From assembly GCF_022682495.2 (NCBI RefSeq), contig NC_071388.1, positions 83,267,073-83,331,072 on the forward strand: 64,000 bases of DNA, given 5' to 3'. The notes beneath the pieces are model-generated. The model worked only from the letters and a program-made list of their open reading frames with translations, made no database searches and was not told the origin of the DNA. The position numbers and the translations under genes were made by a program. This document shows, piece after piece, positions 1 to 10,842 of this stretch. Within the stretch, counting starts at the first letter, position 1, and each line of letters opens with the position of its first letter. The stretch comes from Desmodus rotundus (taxonomy: Eukaryota; Chordata; Mammalia; Chiroptera; Phyllostomidae).

Positions 1-2587
1 CATGAGGTGTGGTCCTGAAAGTCAGTCTAGGGAATGCTGGTTGCTTCCTTTTTAGTCATTGGAAATTGAAATTTCTAAAAATTAAAAATTCAAATTAAAT
101 TGGAAAATTTTTATGGTTTTAGTAATAAAAGGCATAATGCATGGATATGCAATTTTGAAGAACAGGGATGAAAAGAGAGTTATTCTAAAGGGGTAAAAAA
201 GATTTTGAAAATTGCAGAAAGGCTTATGAAGGCTGTGAAAGTTTTAAATTTGTAAAGAATGAAACCTCGGGCTCCAGTACCCTTTCCTGCATGAAATTTC
301 TCTCTCCTGACCATCTGTGATGACTCTGGATGCACCTGGAGTTGTTTTCATTACAGTTTCTCTTCCCCTAATCAGTGCTGGGAAGCCAAGTTGTCGGCTG
401 TGAAATACATCCTACATCAAGACCTGTTTTGTTAATGATGAGATAGAAGGTAAGGCCACCCTCTGCTCATGGTCACCCTAGAAATATTTTTGGCTGGAGA
501 ACAGGCAATTTGTACATACAAATTTAATTTCCTTGACAAAGTGTATTCTATTAAATTATTCTGATAATGTACAGATTATAAAATTGTATGAGTTTTCCTG
601 TTTGTGGTTTTAACTTTTCCTAGAATTCAATTGCAATTTTAAATCAATAGTGTATCTACAGTTATGTTTCTTACTAATAATCATAATATACCACACTGCA
701 TTATTGTGGATACTAAATAGTATTTCTGGAAGTTTACTTCATAAAACTTTTCAGAGAACCACCTTTTGATTTTATTTATTTTCAGGAATTTCTTTTGTGT
801 TTCTCTTCTGATAAATATTTTTCAATAAAGTACAAGTGTAATAATAATTGAGCAATATAACTGATATGAATGTATGACAATACCATCTTCTAATTTGATT
901 TTGTTTGCTATAATAGAAACATATATTGCTAGCTCAATACTTCTATCTTAAAAATATATCACAGGTTACTGTAATTTGAGATTTTTAAAAGACAAGAATA
1001 AAATAATTTTACCCTTAGCGCTTAGTACAATAACTGAACACAGTAAATTAAGTGAATAAAAATATGAATTTTTTTGAATTAAGTGAATAAAAGTCTTTAT
1101 TAAGAAATTATAAAAAACTTACTTTCACTCTTTCTGTGAGATTTTAAGGAAATTAGCTTATATCTGCCTCTCACATATGATGGGTTATCCAATGCATCCC
1201 TCCAGATATTGGAAATTACCAATAGTTCATACTAGCAGGGTTAATTCTAGCTCTGACTTTTTGACTGAGAAAATGTTACTTTTCATATTTTGGTCTTGCT
1301 ATTGTCTCTGGCATAAAGCTGAAAAATTATATTATGCAGTCTTTTTATTTTAGTTGCTACATGCACTCCACTGTTCACAGAATTCATTTATGTTTGTGGC
1401 AGATTTTACTGAAAGTTTAGGGTAATGCAGTTTTCACATGTAGCAGCAAAAAAACCCTTTAAATAAATAAAAACAGAGAAAAACCCAACCCATATGACAT
1501 CTGCAATGCATCAGCCTAAGTGTTTATATGTGTTGGTTCATTTGATTCTCACTACAAACCCATGAGGTGGATGTGCCTTCTACTCTTTTTCCTGTGAAGA
1601 ATCTGAAGCACACACAATTAAAGCAGAGGTTGCACAACTAACCGTTATGGTCCTGAGATAGAAAATGTGCAGCTTCTTACAAGTTGTTGAAACACACCCT
1701 TTCGTTTTTCCACCACTTGGAATTTTTTACTGGTTGATATTTCCATCTTGTTACCCAATCTCTCCAGTATTCTCCAGTGTCCTTGCTGCTCCCGCGGCTC
1801 TCCATCTCAGAACAATTCTGCTAATGAAATAGAGAACGTAGCTGTCTCTCTTTGCTCTATCTCTTTTGTACATCAGAGATTAAGCCTTCACTAAACAGTG
1901 TTTATAAATTCATTTGCTATACAAAGAGGGTTCCCTGCCTGTGAGGCTTTGAGCAGTAGCTGTTAAAATAAAAATATTTATTTTCCTTCTGCCCACCATA
2001 TATGGATACAACTCACATTGATTTATTCAGGATCTGATCAATTATATTTCTACACAATAGAATAACTTAAGCTCCTTAAAATAATTATTTTCTTTAATTG
2101 CCTGGGAATTTAGAAAATATGATTGGTTATAAAATGTGCCTGTCTTCTGTTTCTTAGATGTCTAATATGCAAATAATGCATCGGAAGTTAAAATACTATT
2201 CAAGTCCATTCATACTAACATTGCCCTAATGAAAATAAGCATTCTGTGAATTTCATCTAAATAACTTTATAGTTTTTATCCACAAATCCTAAGGCATATA
2301 TAGCATTAGCAATTTTTAATAAAAAATATATCTGAGTGGGAATAATACTGATACAAATAGGTGTATTATTTGAACAAAAATAAAAAGGAAAAAAAGGGTG
2401 AAAAATCCTAGAGGGGTGATCAGAAACCAGACCAGAATATGAAACTGAGGAATGTCCGGATTTATACTTAATTTTTCACACTTTTATTTTTTGACGTGCA
2501 TTTTACATAAATGTTGATATTACCCTCAGAATAACTGTGATATCATGACTAACTTCACACTCTGTTCATTCCAACAATGCAGCTTAA
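1..2587. other. No gene seen; mostly single-copy AT-rich DNA
   Basis: No reading frame of note and no recognisable exon appears on either strand. The sequence is AT-rich and apart from a MIR-like fragment near 1536-1660 I recognise no repeat. It could be intron or intergenic DNA. Confidence 0.6.
1536..1662 (-). mobile_element. MIR SINE fragment
   Basis: The stretch follows the antisense MIR core: a 'ttcatttgattctcactac' start, then 'catgaggtggatg', a diverged 'gaagaatctgaagcac' and a tail resembling 'aggttgcacaacta'. MIR is an ancient tRNA-derived SINE shared by all mammals. The match is decayed, so the boundaries are approximate. Confidence 0.5.
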
Positions 2588-3187
2588 TATCTTAGTGGGT
2601 ATCCTTCTTCAATTTAAAAAATAAAAACAGATTTTATTTATTAAAAGTTGTGTACTTATTCTTAGGTTTAAACTTTCAGTTACCTTCAAAGCGCTCTCCA
2701 TTTGAGGCTCCCTGCCTATCTAGACGGTGTTCACTGCTCCAAACAGTGAGTGAACCCATTGATCTTGATGCCTCTAGCGCTTCTGCCGTTTTTGTTTCAA
2801 TTCGTCCACATCAGCCTAACAGTTCCCTTTGAGAATTCTTTCAGCCAGGGGAAACAAAAAAAAGTCACACAGGGCAAGACCAGGTGAATAGTGAGGGTGG
2901 GACACTGGGACATGTTGTTAATAAAAAACGGCTGAACCCTCACGCAGTGCGGGCAAGTGTGCTTGCTGATAAGTCACCCATCGTGGAGTGGACAAATGAG
3001 TGGAAAGAGCCTTCAAAAAAATTCACTGAGGCTGAACGCAGCCTCTCGCAACAATGCCACCTGGTGCACTGACACAGATGGGTTCCTAGAACGCTCACCT
3101 AGCTGGGGAAGCCAGTACTACAAGGGGCCTGCGATCCAGAAGAGAATTCCATTTTTTTATGGGTGGGGTGATTCTCCCTCGTATATA
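2588..3187 (-). mobile_element. Decayed mariner-type DNA transposon, internally deleted
   Basis: On the minus strand, 2864-2886 decodes to SPGLALCDFFLFP. This corresponds to the last catalytic-aspartate block of mariner transposases (SPDLAPCDFFLFP type), and the third catalytic Asp is retained. Downstream residues such as ILKG and ADVDELKQK also fit the mariner C-terminus, broken by stops. The outer ends are diverged inverted repeats: 'cttagtgggtatccttc' on the left against 'acgagggagaatcacccc' as the complement of the right end. Each end abuts a TA, the target of this superfamily. Intact mariners are about 1.3 kb, so roughly half is missing, including the N-terminal DNA-binding region. It is non-functional. 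The exact subfamily is not assigned. Confidence 0.7.
2640..2960 (-). pseudogene. Mariner transposase C-terminal relic
   Basis: This is the coding remnant of the flanking mariner, read right to left. It contains the block leading to the third catalytic aspartate (CDFFLFP), followed by ILKG and a DVDELKQK-like helix. At least two in-frame stops follow within 35 codons. In intact elements this domain carries out cut-and-paste transposition with a DDD triad. Only the final Asp region is visible, so it cannot be active. Confidence 0.6.
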
Positions 3188-3289
3188 TAAGTAAGATACA
3201 GATCCAAACTTATTATCACACATAATTACATGTTTTGTCATAGTTTTCTCTTTTCAAAATGGTGGTATTTAGTACACACTTTTTGGCAT

Positions 3290-4141
3290 TTTACTTTTCT
3301 TTATGAGATATTACAAAATCTGACATATTCCCACCTCCAGCCTGTCAGCTTACAGAATCCTAATTTATTCTTGTTAATAGCTATATATCACTCCAAAGTG
3401 GGCATGTAAAAAATTTGTTTAACCATTTTTCTGTTAATTATGATTCATATTATTTCAGTTATTGCCACAGTAGACAAGTATCTCTGAATATGTAACTTTC
3501 ACAACTGGTGTATTTATTTTTAAAGTATAGATTTCTAGAACTGGATTCTTCTTTTGAAGGGGTAAGCATTGTTTTTCTTTTAAAATGTTGCAAGAGAGAT
3601 GTTTCCTAAAAGGATGTTAAATTTTAGTTTCTACCAAGTGTATATAATAATATACTTTCCCCTACATAGTTAGCTGTGTGTGTTGTAAACCATTTCTAGT
3701 ATAAAACATATACAAAATATCTTGTTTTAACTGAATTTCCCTTAATTCCAGTGAGTTTGTTCATTTTTTATGTTACTTCACAACTTGCTCTGCCGTGATT
3801 CAATATTCCCACGCCTTGCACAATTTTACTTGGCTTACGTATCCCTTTATAGACTATAACTTATCATTTTATTATATAGATCGCACCTTTATCTGTCATT
3901 TTTGCTGCACATTTTTAAATCTATCATCTTTATTGACTTTGTATGATATCTTCTACCACACAAAGGCTTTTCGTGTTTACATGGTCAAATATATCCTTTT
4001 TGTTTTACGGCTTTTGTGTTTCTAGCATTTTCTACCATACAGTGTGCATCACTGATTTTGTGTTTCTGTACAAATCTATCTGGACATGATTTTGTAAATG
4101 GTGTAAATAGTGCTCCGATTTTACAGGCTTTTAAATAAATA
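3290..4141 (-). mobile_element. Old L1 fragment (ORF2 3' part)
   Basis: Read antisense, phrases of mammalian L1 ORF2 are recognisable: 'tttgtttaaccatttttctg', 'tagatttctagaactggatt', 'ctttatctgtcatttttgct' and 'acatggtcaaatatatcctt'. Divergence is high, suggesting an early mammalian L1M-class copy. There is no open frame. Confidence 0.55.
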
Positions 4142-4664
4142 ACCTGTATCATCTCATTTCTAAGTAAACTACCATTTTCTCCCTGAATTAAAGTTTCCCA
4201 TTTGTCATATGCTGGAATCGCACGTGGGGAGTCCATTTCAGGACTGTGTAGCCAGTCCTGCAGGCCTCGGGTTTGGGGGCTGTTTGCTGACAGATGAAAG
4301 GGACGCTAATATTCATTACTCTGTTTCATCATATGATATTTGACTATCACCAACATTTATCCTTCTATATGACTTTTAAGAAGAATGAATCCTTTTAAAA
4401 ACAGAAGATATTTTAAATAGAATTGCTTAAAATTTGGACAGTACATCAAATCTAATTGAATTACTGTAGTAATGATACTGTTTTCTTATTCAAGAAAATG
4501 GTAAACATGGTAAACATGGTATTCGGTTTTCACTTATGACTAGTTTTCTTTCAGCATAATTGATGTCATTGTATAGGTTTTAGGCCTTTTTAAAATATAA
4601 TCTTTAAAGGTTAATCTTGAAAAGAGTCTCATTTTACTTACCAGTGCAAAATTTAGTGTAAACT
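4142..4664. other. No feature recognised
   Basis: AT-rich sequence between two L1 fragments. A 10-bp unit, 'gtaaacatgg', is repeated in tandem near 4501-4520. Nothing else is supported. Confidence 0.5.
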
Positions 4665-5015
4665 TATTTTTTCAACTTTATTGACATAGAATTGACAAAT
4701 AATATTGTATAAGTTGATATACAACATAAATATTTGATACACATTTATATTACAAAATAACTACAAAAGCACCTTAATCACCTCACATAATTTCTTTTTT
4801 TGTTGTTGTGGTAAGAAAATTTAAGATATACTTTCTTTAAAACTTTCAAGTAGATAAACTTTCAAGTATTATTAATTCTATTCCTCGTGTTCTCTGTAGT
4901 GTCCCAGAACTTACTCACATTTAACTGAAAGTCTGTCCCCTTTGACCAACACTTCTCCCTTCTCCATTCCCGACCTCTGGCCCTTGCCAACCACCATTCA
5001 ATTCTCTGTTTCTAT

Positions 5016-5031
5016 GAGTTCGATGTTTTTA
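5016..5031 (+). repeat. Left target-site duplication of the inverted L1
   Basis: The 16-bp word 'gagttcgatgttttta' recurs exactly at 5457-5472, directly after the inserted L1. The two copies rejoin to restore the older L1 that was the target. Confidence 0.85.
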
Positions 5032-5456
5032 TTTTTTTATTTTCTTTTTTCTTTTTTCTTTTTTATTGTTATTCAGTTACAGTTGTATGCCTTTTCTTCC
5101 CTTCCCTCCCCCCACCCCAGCTGAACCCACCTCCCTCTCCCACCCCCACTATCCCCCCTGATTTTGTCCATGTGTCCTTTATAATAGTTCCTGCAATCCC
5201 TTCTTTCCACTGTCCCCACCCCACTCCCCCCTGGCCACTGCTAGACTGTTCCCCAAAACTATGGTATATTTACACAATGGAATTCTATGCAGCAGAGAGA
5301 AAGAAGGAGCTTATACCCTTTGCAACAGCATGGATGAAACTGGAGAGCATTATGCTAAGTGAAATAAGCCAGGTGGTGAGGGACAAATACCATATGATCT
5401 CACCTTTAACTGGAACATAATCAACAAAAGAAAAAAGCAAACAAAATACAACCAGA
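5032..5456 (-). mobile_element. L1 insertion with 5' inversion (twin priming)
   Basis: The left half (5032 to about 5250) is the L1 3' UTR in antisense, opening with a T-rich stretch (the poly-A complement) and 'attcagttacagttgtatgc'. The right half (about 5253-5456) is L1 ORF2 end plus the start of the 3' UTR in sense, matching 26749-26944 closely. The two halves are adjacent in L1 coordinates but face opposite ways, with about 30 bases lost at the join. A 16-bp exact target duplication flanks the whole. This is the known outcome of twin-primed target-site reverse transcription. An apparent 82-codon frame at 5172-5420 is a chimera of the two halves and has no biological meaning. Confidence 0.9.
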
Positions 5457-5472
5457 GAGTTCGATGTTTTTA
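5457..5472 (+). repeat. Right target-site duplication of the inverted L1
   Basis: Exact copy of 5016-5031. Confidence 0.85.
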
Positions 5473-5581
5473 GATTCTACATATATGTCAGATCGTACAG
5501 TATTTCTCTCCCCCTCTCTTACTTATTTCATGTAGTAAAATGCCCTCAAGGCCCATTCACGTCGTCACAAATGGCAGGATT

Positions 5582-5789
5582 TACCATAATTTTTGGACTA
5601 TAAAATGCACCGGACCATAAGACGCACCTAGGTTTTAGAGGAGGAAAATAGGAAAAAATCTCAACTCCACCACTGCCCCCCTCCCGCCCCAGCAAGCCAG
5701 GTAAGCTACATTCAGACTATAACACGCACCCCAATTTTCCTCCCAAATTTGTGGGAAAAAAGTGCATCTTATACTCCAAAAATACAGTA
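5582..5789. mobile_element. TA-flanked MITE with inverted ends
   Basis: The ends are inverted repeats of about 28 bases: left 'tttttggactataaaatgca', and right, when complemented, 'tttttggagtataagatgca'. Each end starts at a TA dinucleotide, as expected of Tc1/mariner-type insertion. Near the ends a 17-base motif of the form 'ggacYataaRaYgcacc' recurs at least four times, three in one direction and one in the other. There is no coding capacity. The element splits the old minus-strand L1, which resumes at about 5790. The family is not identified with certainty. Confidence 0.65.
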
Positions 5790-6531
5790 CTCTTTGGTAT
5801 CTTGATTTCATTTACGCCTGATATATACCCAAAAGTGGGATTGCTGGGTCATATGGCAGTTCTACTTTTAATTTTTCTGGACTCTCCATACTGTCTTCCA
5901 TAGTGGCTGTACCAATTTACATTCCCACCAACCATGTACAAGGGTACCCATTTTTTCTCCACTTTGTCAGGAGTTTTTATTTCTTGTCTTTTTGATAATA
6001 GCCATTCTCAGTAGTGTAAATTGATATCATGGTTATGAGCTGCGTGTTTTAGTGATTAGTGATGTTGAGCATGTCTTCTTGAATCTATTGACCATTTGTA
6101 CCTCTTCTTGTGGAAAATGTCTATTCACGTACTTCTCCCATTTAAAAATTCAGATTGTTTGTTTTCTGATATTGAGTTGTATGTATTCCTTATATATTTT
6201 GGATATTAATCCCTTATCAGATAGATGCTATTTTCCAATTATTTTATTTCATTCTGTAGGTTGCCTCTTTATTTTGTTGACTGATTAAGTGCAGAATTTT
6301 TTAGATTTATTAATATCTAAAGTCCTACTTGTTTATTATTGCTTTTGTTGCCTGTGCTTTTGCCATACCCCAAAAATCATTTCCGAGACAAATATCAGAA
6401 GCTCTTTCCTGATGTTTTTCTATAGGAATTTTGAGGTTTTAAGATTTTTCAGTGCCTTGGTTAAAGGTAGTTAACTCATTTAACTCATTTTGAGTTACTT
6501 CTTTTTAATCCTCACTTGAGAATATGTGTAT

Positions 6532-6600
6532 TAATTCTAGAGAAAGGAAGGGAGGGAGAGAGAGAAGTACCGATAGGAGAGAAACATCTGTCGCCACCTA
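6532..6600 (-). mobile_element. VES SINE 3' fragment (possible)
   Basis: 'agaaaggaagggagggagag' followed by 'gagagaaacatctgtcgcca' resembles the antisense tail of VES copies in this window (compare 12540-12590). Only the tail part is present, so the call is tentative. Confidence 0.45.
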
Positions 6601-7663
6601 CACGGTTAATATAGTATTCGGCACTTTTACTGTTTTTTTTCTTCTAACATTTTTTTTTGTGGAGTCTTTACAATTTTCTATATGTAATAACATATCTGCA
6701 AACAGATAATTTTACTTTTTTATTTTAATTTGCCTTTTGTTTTTTTCCTTGCCTAATTTCTTTAACTAGGGCTTCTGGAACTATGCTGAATGGGAGTGAT
6801 GAGAGTGAATACTCAGTCTTATTCCTGACGTTAAGAGAAAAACTTTTAACCTGTCTCCATTAAGTGGGTTTGCCAGATAAGGCCTTTGTTATGTTCAGGG
6901 GTGTTTCTTCTATTCGGCGTTTGTTGAAGTTTTTGTCATGAGTTGATGTTGAATTTTGTTGAGTGCATTTTCTCCATTTATTGAGATGAGAATTTTATTT
7001 TTCTGTTTTATTCTACTAATATATTTACTGGTTTGCATATGTTAAATTATCTTTGCATCTCACAGATAAATGTCACTTGATCGTGATGTGTGATGGTTTT
7101 AATGTGCTATTGAATTAGGCTTGCTAGAATTTTATATAAAATGTTTACATCTAAGTTTATTAGGAATACTGGCTTACAATTTTCTTTTCATGTAGTGTCA
7201 TCATTTGGCTTTGGTATCAGGTTAGCACTGGACTCATAAAAGGAATTTGGGAATTTTCCCTCCACTTCAATTTTTGGAAACTTTTGAGAAGGATTAGTCT
7301 TAATTCTTTAAATGTTTTATAGAGCTCATCAGTGAAAGCATCTAATCCTGGGCTTTTTTTGTGAGTAGGGTTTCCGTTACTGATTCAATCTCCTTACTCA
7401 TTATTGGTTTCTTTAGATTTTATATTTCCTCCTTATTAAGTTTTGGTAGGTTGTATATTTCTAGGAATTTACCATTTCATCTAGGTTATCCAGTTTTTTA
7501 GAATATAATATTTCATTGTAGTGTCTTACAATCCTTTGTATTTCTGTTGTATCAACTAGAATGTCTTCTCTTTCATTTCTGATTTTATTTGAGTCTTCTC
7601 TCTTTTTTTTCCTTAGGCTACCTAAGATTTTGTCAAATTTGTCTGTCTTTTCAAAAACCAGCT

Positions 7664-8157
7664 GTTAATATTGTTTATACTAGCCAAAATATGGAAACAA
7701 CCTACATGTCCTGCAGTGAATGAATGGAAAAAGATGTGATATACATACAACAGAATACTACTCAGGCATAAAAATGACAAAACATTGCCATTTGCGACAG
7801 TGTGGATGGATCTGGAGGGTATTCTAAGTGAAATAAGCCAGACAGAAAAGGACAAAAACTACATGATTTTACTCTAATGTAGAGTATAAAACAAAAAAGA
7901 AACAAATGAACTTGCAGAGAAAAAGAAACCCATAGATACAGACAACAGATTGGTAGTTTGCAGAGTGGTAGGGGGCTAGTGAGGGTGGGGAGCAAAATGG
8001 GTAAAGGAGGTCAAATATATGGTAATGAATGAAAACTAGATTTTGCTGGTGAGCACACTATGGTATACACAGATACCAAATTGTAATGTTGTGAACCTGA
8101 AACATATAATGATATGAACTAATGTTACCTCAGAAAGAACAAAAAACAAAAAAAAAG
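7664..8157 (+). mobile_element. L1 3' end inserted in an antisense L1
   Basis: Sense L1 ORF2 end ('aaaatatggaaacaacctac', 'ggagggtattctaagtgaaa') runs into a 3' UTR with 'catagatacagacaacagat' and ends in an A-rich tail near 8150. Antisense L1 resumes directly after it. The word 'gttaat' at both borders may be a short target duplication. This copy differs from the 24039 L1 and represents an older subfamily. Confidence 0.7.
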
Positions 8158-8646
8158 TTAATTAGATTTATTGATTTTTTTTGTTTTTGTTGTTTCTCTG
8201 CTCTAATCTTTACTTACTTCTGTTAACATTGGGCTTAGTTTGTTCTTCTTTTCTTCTAGTTTCTTGAGGTATAAAGTTAGGTTGTTTATTTGAGATAGTT
8301 TTTCTTAGTGTAGGCATCCATCATTTAAAACTTCCCCCTTAGAACTGCTTTGGCTATATCCTGTAAGTTTGGGTATGTTCCGTTTTTTTTTTATCTTATA
8401 TATTGTTTGTTTTCTTTTTGATCTCTAATTTGACTCACTTATTATTAGGGAGAAAGTTTTAATTTTTTCTAAGTTTAGCTAGTATGCACCTTCTTTGCTG
8501 ATTTTTCTAATTGAGTCAATCTAGTTGTACTTTTTCTTTAACCAGAAAATTTTCTCTTCGCCTTCTACATTATAATGGCTATACAATTGAATAACTCACA
8601 TTTAATAAAAGATCAAACTTTTGTCCTTATATAAGATGCCCACTTT

Positions 8647-8853
8647 GGGCCCAGCTGGTATAGCTCAGTGGCTTGTGTGTGGGCCTGTGAACGAAAGGGT
8701 CACAGTTCGATTCCAGTCAGGGCCCGTGCCTGGGTTTCAGGCCAGGTCCCCAGCAAGAGGCACAAGAGGCAACCACACATTGATATTTCTATCCCTCTCT
8801 TTCTCTTTCCCTCCCCCCTTCTCTAAAAATAAATGAATAAAATATTTTTTAAA
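8647..8853 (+). mobile_element. VES SINE
   Basis: Full structure: a tRNA-like head with 'ggtatagctcagtggcttg' (A-box region) and 'cacagttcgattccagtc' (B-box region), a body ending 'acattgatatttctatccct', a CT-rich stretch and an A-rich tail. It is flanked by an exact 11-bp duplication 'atgcccacttt' at 8636-8646 and 8854-8864. VES elements are copied by L1 machinery from an RNA polymerase III transcript. Confidence 0.9.
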
Positions 8854-9482
8854 ATGCCCACTTTCTTTACATGTTAAATTTCCAAAATGACTTCAATCTG
8901 TTTGTGGGCATCCTTTACTGTTCCACAAGTCGGTCTGTTCATGATGCAAAGCTACACTATTTTCACATGGAGAATTTATTATGTAATATCTGTTAGGACT
9001 AATTCCTCACATTGTACTTCTCTCAGAGATATTTATTGAGAACATGATAAATTTGTAAATTAACTTAGGGGCAATTAATACATTGGCAGTGTTGAATCAT
9101 TCTATCCATGATATTTTAAGTATCACCATTTATAAATTCTACATTTTTGTCTTTCAAAAGTATTTCACAGTATGCCTTAAGAGGCTATATACATTCTTAG
9201 GTCTATGAGTTTCTATTTATCTAAATTTTGTAGTTAAATATGAACACAGTTCCGTGTGTACATGTGTATCCTCTGGGTTTGATAAATTGAGTCTTCTTTC
9301 TCGTTTTGTCTTTCATTAGTTCTATGTAAAAATATGAATATATAGTTACATATAATGCAATCTATTTTAATATTTTAGATATCAATATTAAATGTAGCTA
9401 ATGAAATAAATTATTTTACATACTTTTTTATCTTCAGATATTTTTCATTTATACAATTCTGTTCAACTGCAAAAGAGATAGT

Positions 9483-9496
9483 ATGCTTTCCTTTCT
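9483..9496 (+). repeat. Left target-site duplication of second inverted L1
   Basis: 'atgctttcctttct' matches 'atgctttcctctct' at 10843-10856 in 13 of 14 positions. The two copies bracket the inverted L1. Confidence 0.7.
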
Positions 9497-10842
9497 TTTT
9501 TTTATTGTTGTTCACTTACAGTTGTCTTTCCTTTTCCCCATTGCTCTCCCCTGCCCCTTCCCACTCCCACTCCCACAGTCGATCCCTCCCTGCCATTGTC
9601 CACACCCATGCGTCCTCTCTGCATGTTCCTTGACTTGTCCTTTCCCCTTCTTTCCCCTGTTTTCCCCCTCCTCCCTCCTCTCTGGTCACTGTCAGTATAT
9701 ATTTTTATTTCAATATCTCTGGTTCTATTTTGCTCATATGTTTGTTTTGTTGATTAGGTTCCACTTATAGGTGAGATCCTATGGTATTTGTTTCTCACTG
9801 CCTGACTTCTTCACTTAGCATAATGCTCTCCAGTTCCATCCATGCTGTCACAAAGGGTAGGAGTGCCTTCTTTCTGTCTGCTATGTAGTATTTCTGTACA
9901 CGTACCACAATTTTTTGATCCACTCATTTACTGATGGACACTCAGGCTTTTCCTAGAACTTGGCTACTGTAAATAACGCTGCTATGAACATTGGGGTGCA
10001 TAGGTTCTTTTGAATTGGTGTTTCAGGATTCTTAGGATATAATACCTGTAGTGGGATTGCTGGTTCAGAAAGCAGTTCTGTCTTTAGTTTTTTGAGTAAA
10101 TTCCATACAGTTTTCCATAGTGGCTGCACCAGTCTGCATTCCCACCATAATGTACTAGGGTTCCATTTTGTCTACAACCTCACCAGCAGTTGTTTGTTGA
10201 TTTGTTAGTGATGGCCATTCTGCCCAGTGTGAAGTCTTTAACCAGATTCACCAAGAAAAAAAGAGAGAGGACCCAAATAAATAAAATCAGAAATGAAAGA
10301 GAAGAAATTACACCTCATACCACAGAAATATAAAGGATCATAAGAAGTTACTACAAATAATTATATGCCAAGAAATGTGGGAACCTGGGTGAAATGGATA
10401 AATTTCTTGAAATATATAATCCTCCAAAACTGAGTGGAGAAGAAGCAGAAAGCCTGAATAGACTGATAACAGCTAGTGAAATTGAAGCAATAATCAAAAA
10501 ACTCCCGGCGCACAAAAGCACTGGACCAGATGGTTTCACAGGAAAATTTTACCAAACATTTAGGCAAGAGCTAACCTCAATTCTTCTCAAACTACTCCAA
10601 AAAATCCAAAAAGAGGGAAGACTCCCACAGTGTTTTTATGAGGCCAGTCTTGAATAGCCTCAGCAATTTTGAGAAAGAATAACAAAGTAGTAGGGATCGC
10701 AATACCTGATAACAAACTATATATATTAGGGCATACAGAGGACCCATAGACACATGAAAAAAAAAAAAAATGCTACACATCACTAGCCATCAGAGAGATG
10801 CAAATTCAAACCACAATGAGATACCACTTCACACTTGTCAGA
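9491..10842 (-). mobile_element. Inverted L1 with two internal deletions
   Basis: The left part (to about 10235) is antisense L1: T-rich tail complement, C-rich 3' UTR, then ORF2 end back to 'gccattctgcccagtgtgaa'. The right part (about 10236-10842) is sense ORF2 and ends at the same L1 point ('cttcacacttgtcagaat'), the structure made by twin priming. The sense part jumps twice relative to the L1 at 24039: from about 24595 to about 25645, and from about 25715 to about 26335. So about 1.0 kb and about 0.6 kb are missing. A near-exact 14-bp duplication flanks the element. Confidence 0.8.
10394..10657 (+). pseudogene. L1 ORF2 reverse-transcriptase fragment
   Basis: An 87-codon open stretch contains the conserved block [15 protein letters not shown] (residues 40-54), which precedes the fingers/palm of L1 reverse transcriptase. 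It ends where an internal deletion joins it to much later ORF2 sequence. The catalytic FADD box is absent, so it is inert. It aligns with residues 28-110 of the longer ORF2 piece at 24257. Confidence 0.8.

Larger units (their letters stand above)
4665..8480 (-). mobile_element. Old L1, minus strand, repeatedly interrupted
   Basis: It starts with an antisense L1 3' UTR ('caactttattgacatagaat'), then runs through ORF2 backwards: 'gggattgctgggtcatatgg', 'attcccaccaaccatgta', 'gttgagcatgtcttcttgaa' and 'gggcttagtttgttcttctt'. Later insertions split it: a twin-primed L1 at 5032-5456, a MITE at 5582-5789, a VES scrap at about 6532-6600 and a plus-strand L1 3' end at 7664-8157. The reading frame is destroyed throughout. 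Divergence from the young L1 at 24039 is clearly greater. Confidence 0.75.

Noticed and set aside
5172..5420. 82-codon frame ending in L1 ORF2 sequence
   Set aside because: It crosses the inversion junction of a twin-primed L1, so its first half is antisense 3' UTR.
8647..8730. tRNA-gene-like head with A-box and B-box
   Set aside because: It is the head of a VES SINE with CT-rich body, A-tail and target duplication; no intact cloverleaf is expected.
10653..10725. Possible splice junctions inside the deleted L1
   Set aside because: Compared with the L1 at 24039, the joins do not show GT and AG at the expected places, so simple deletion or template jumping is more likely.
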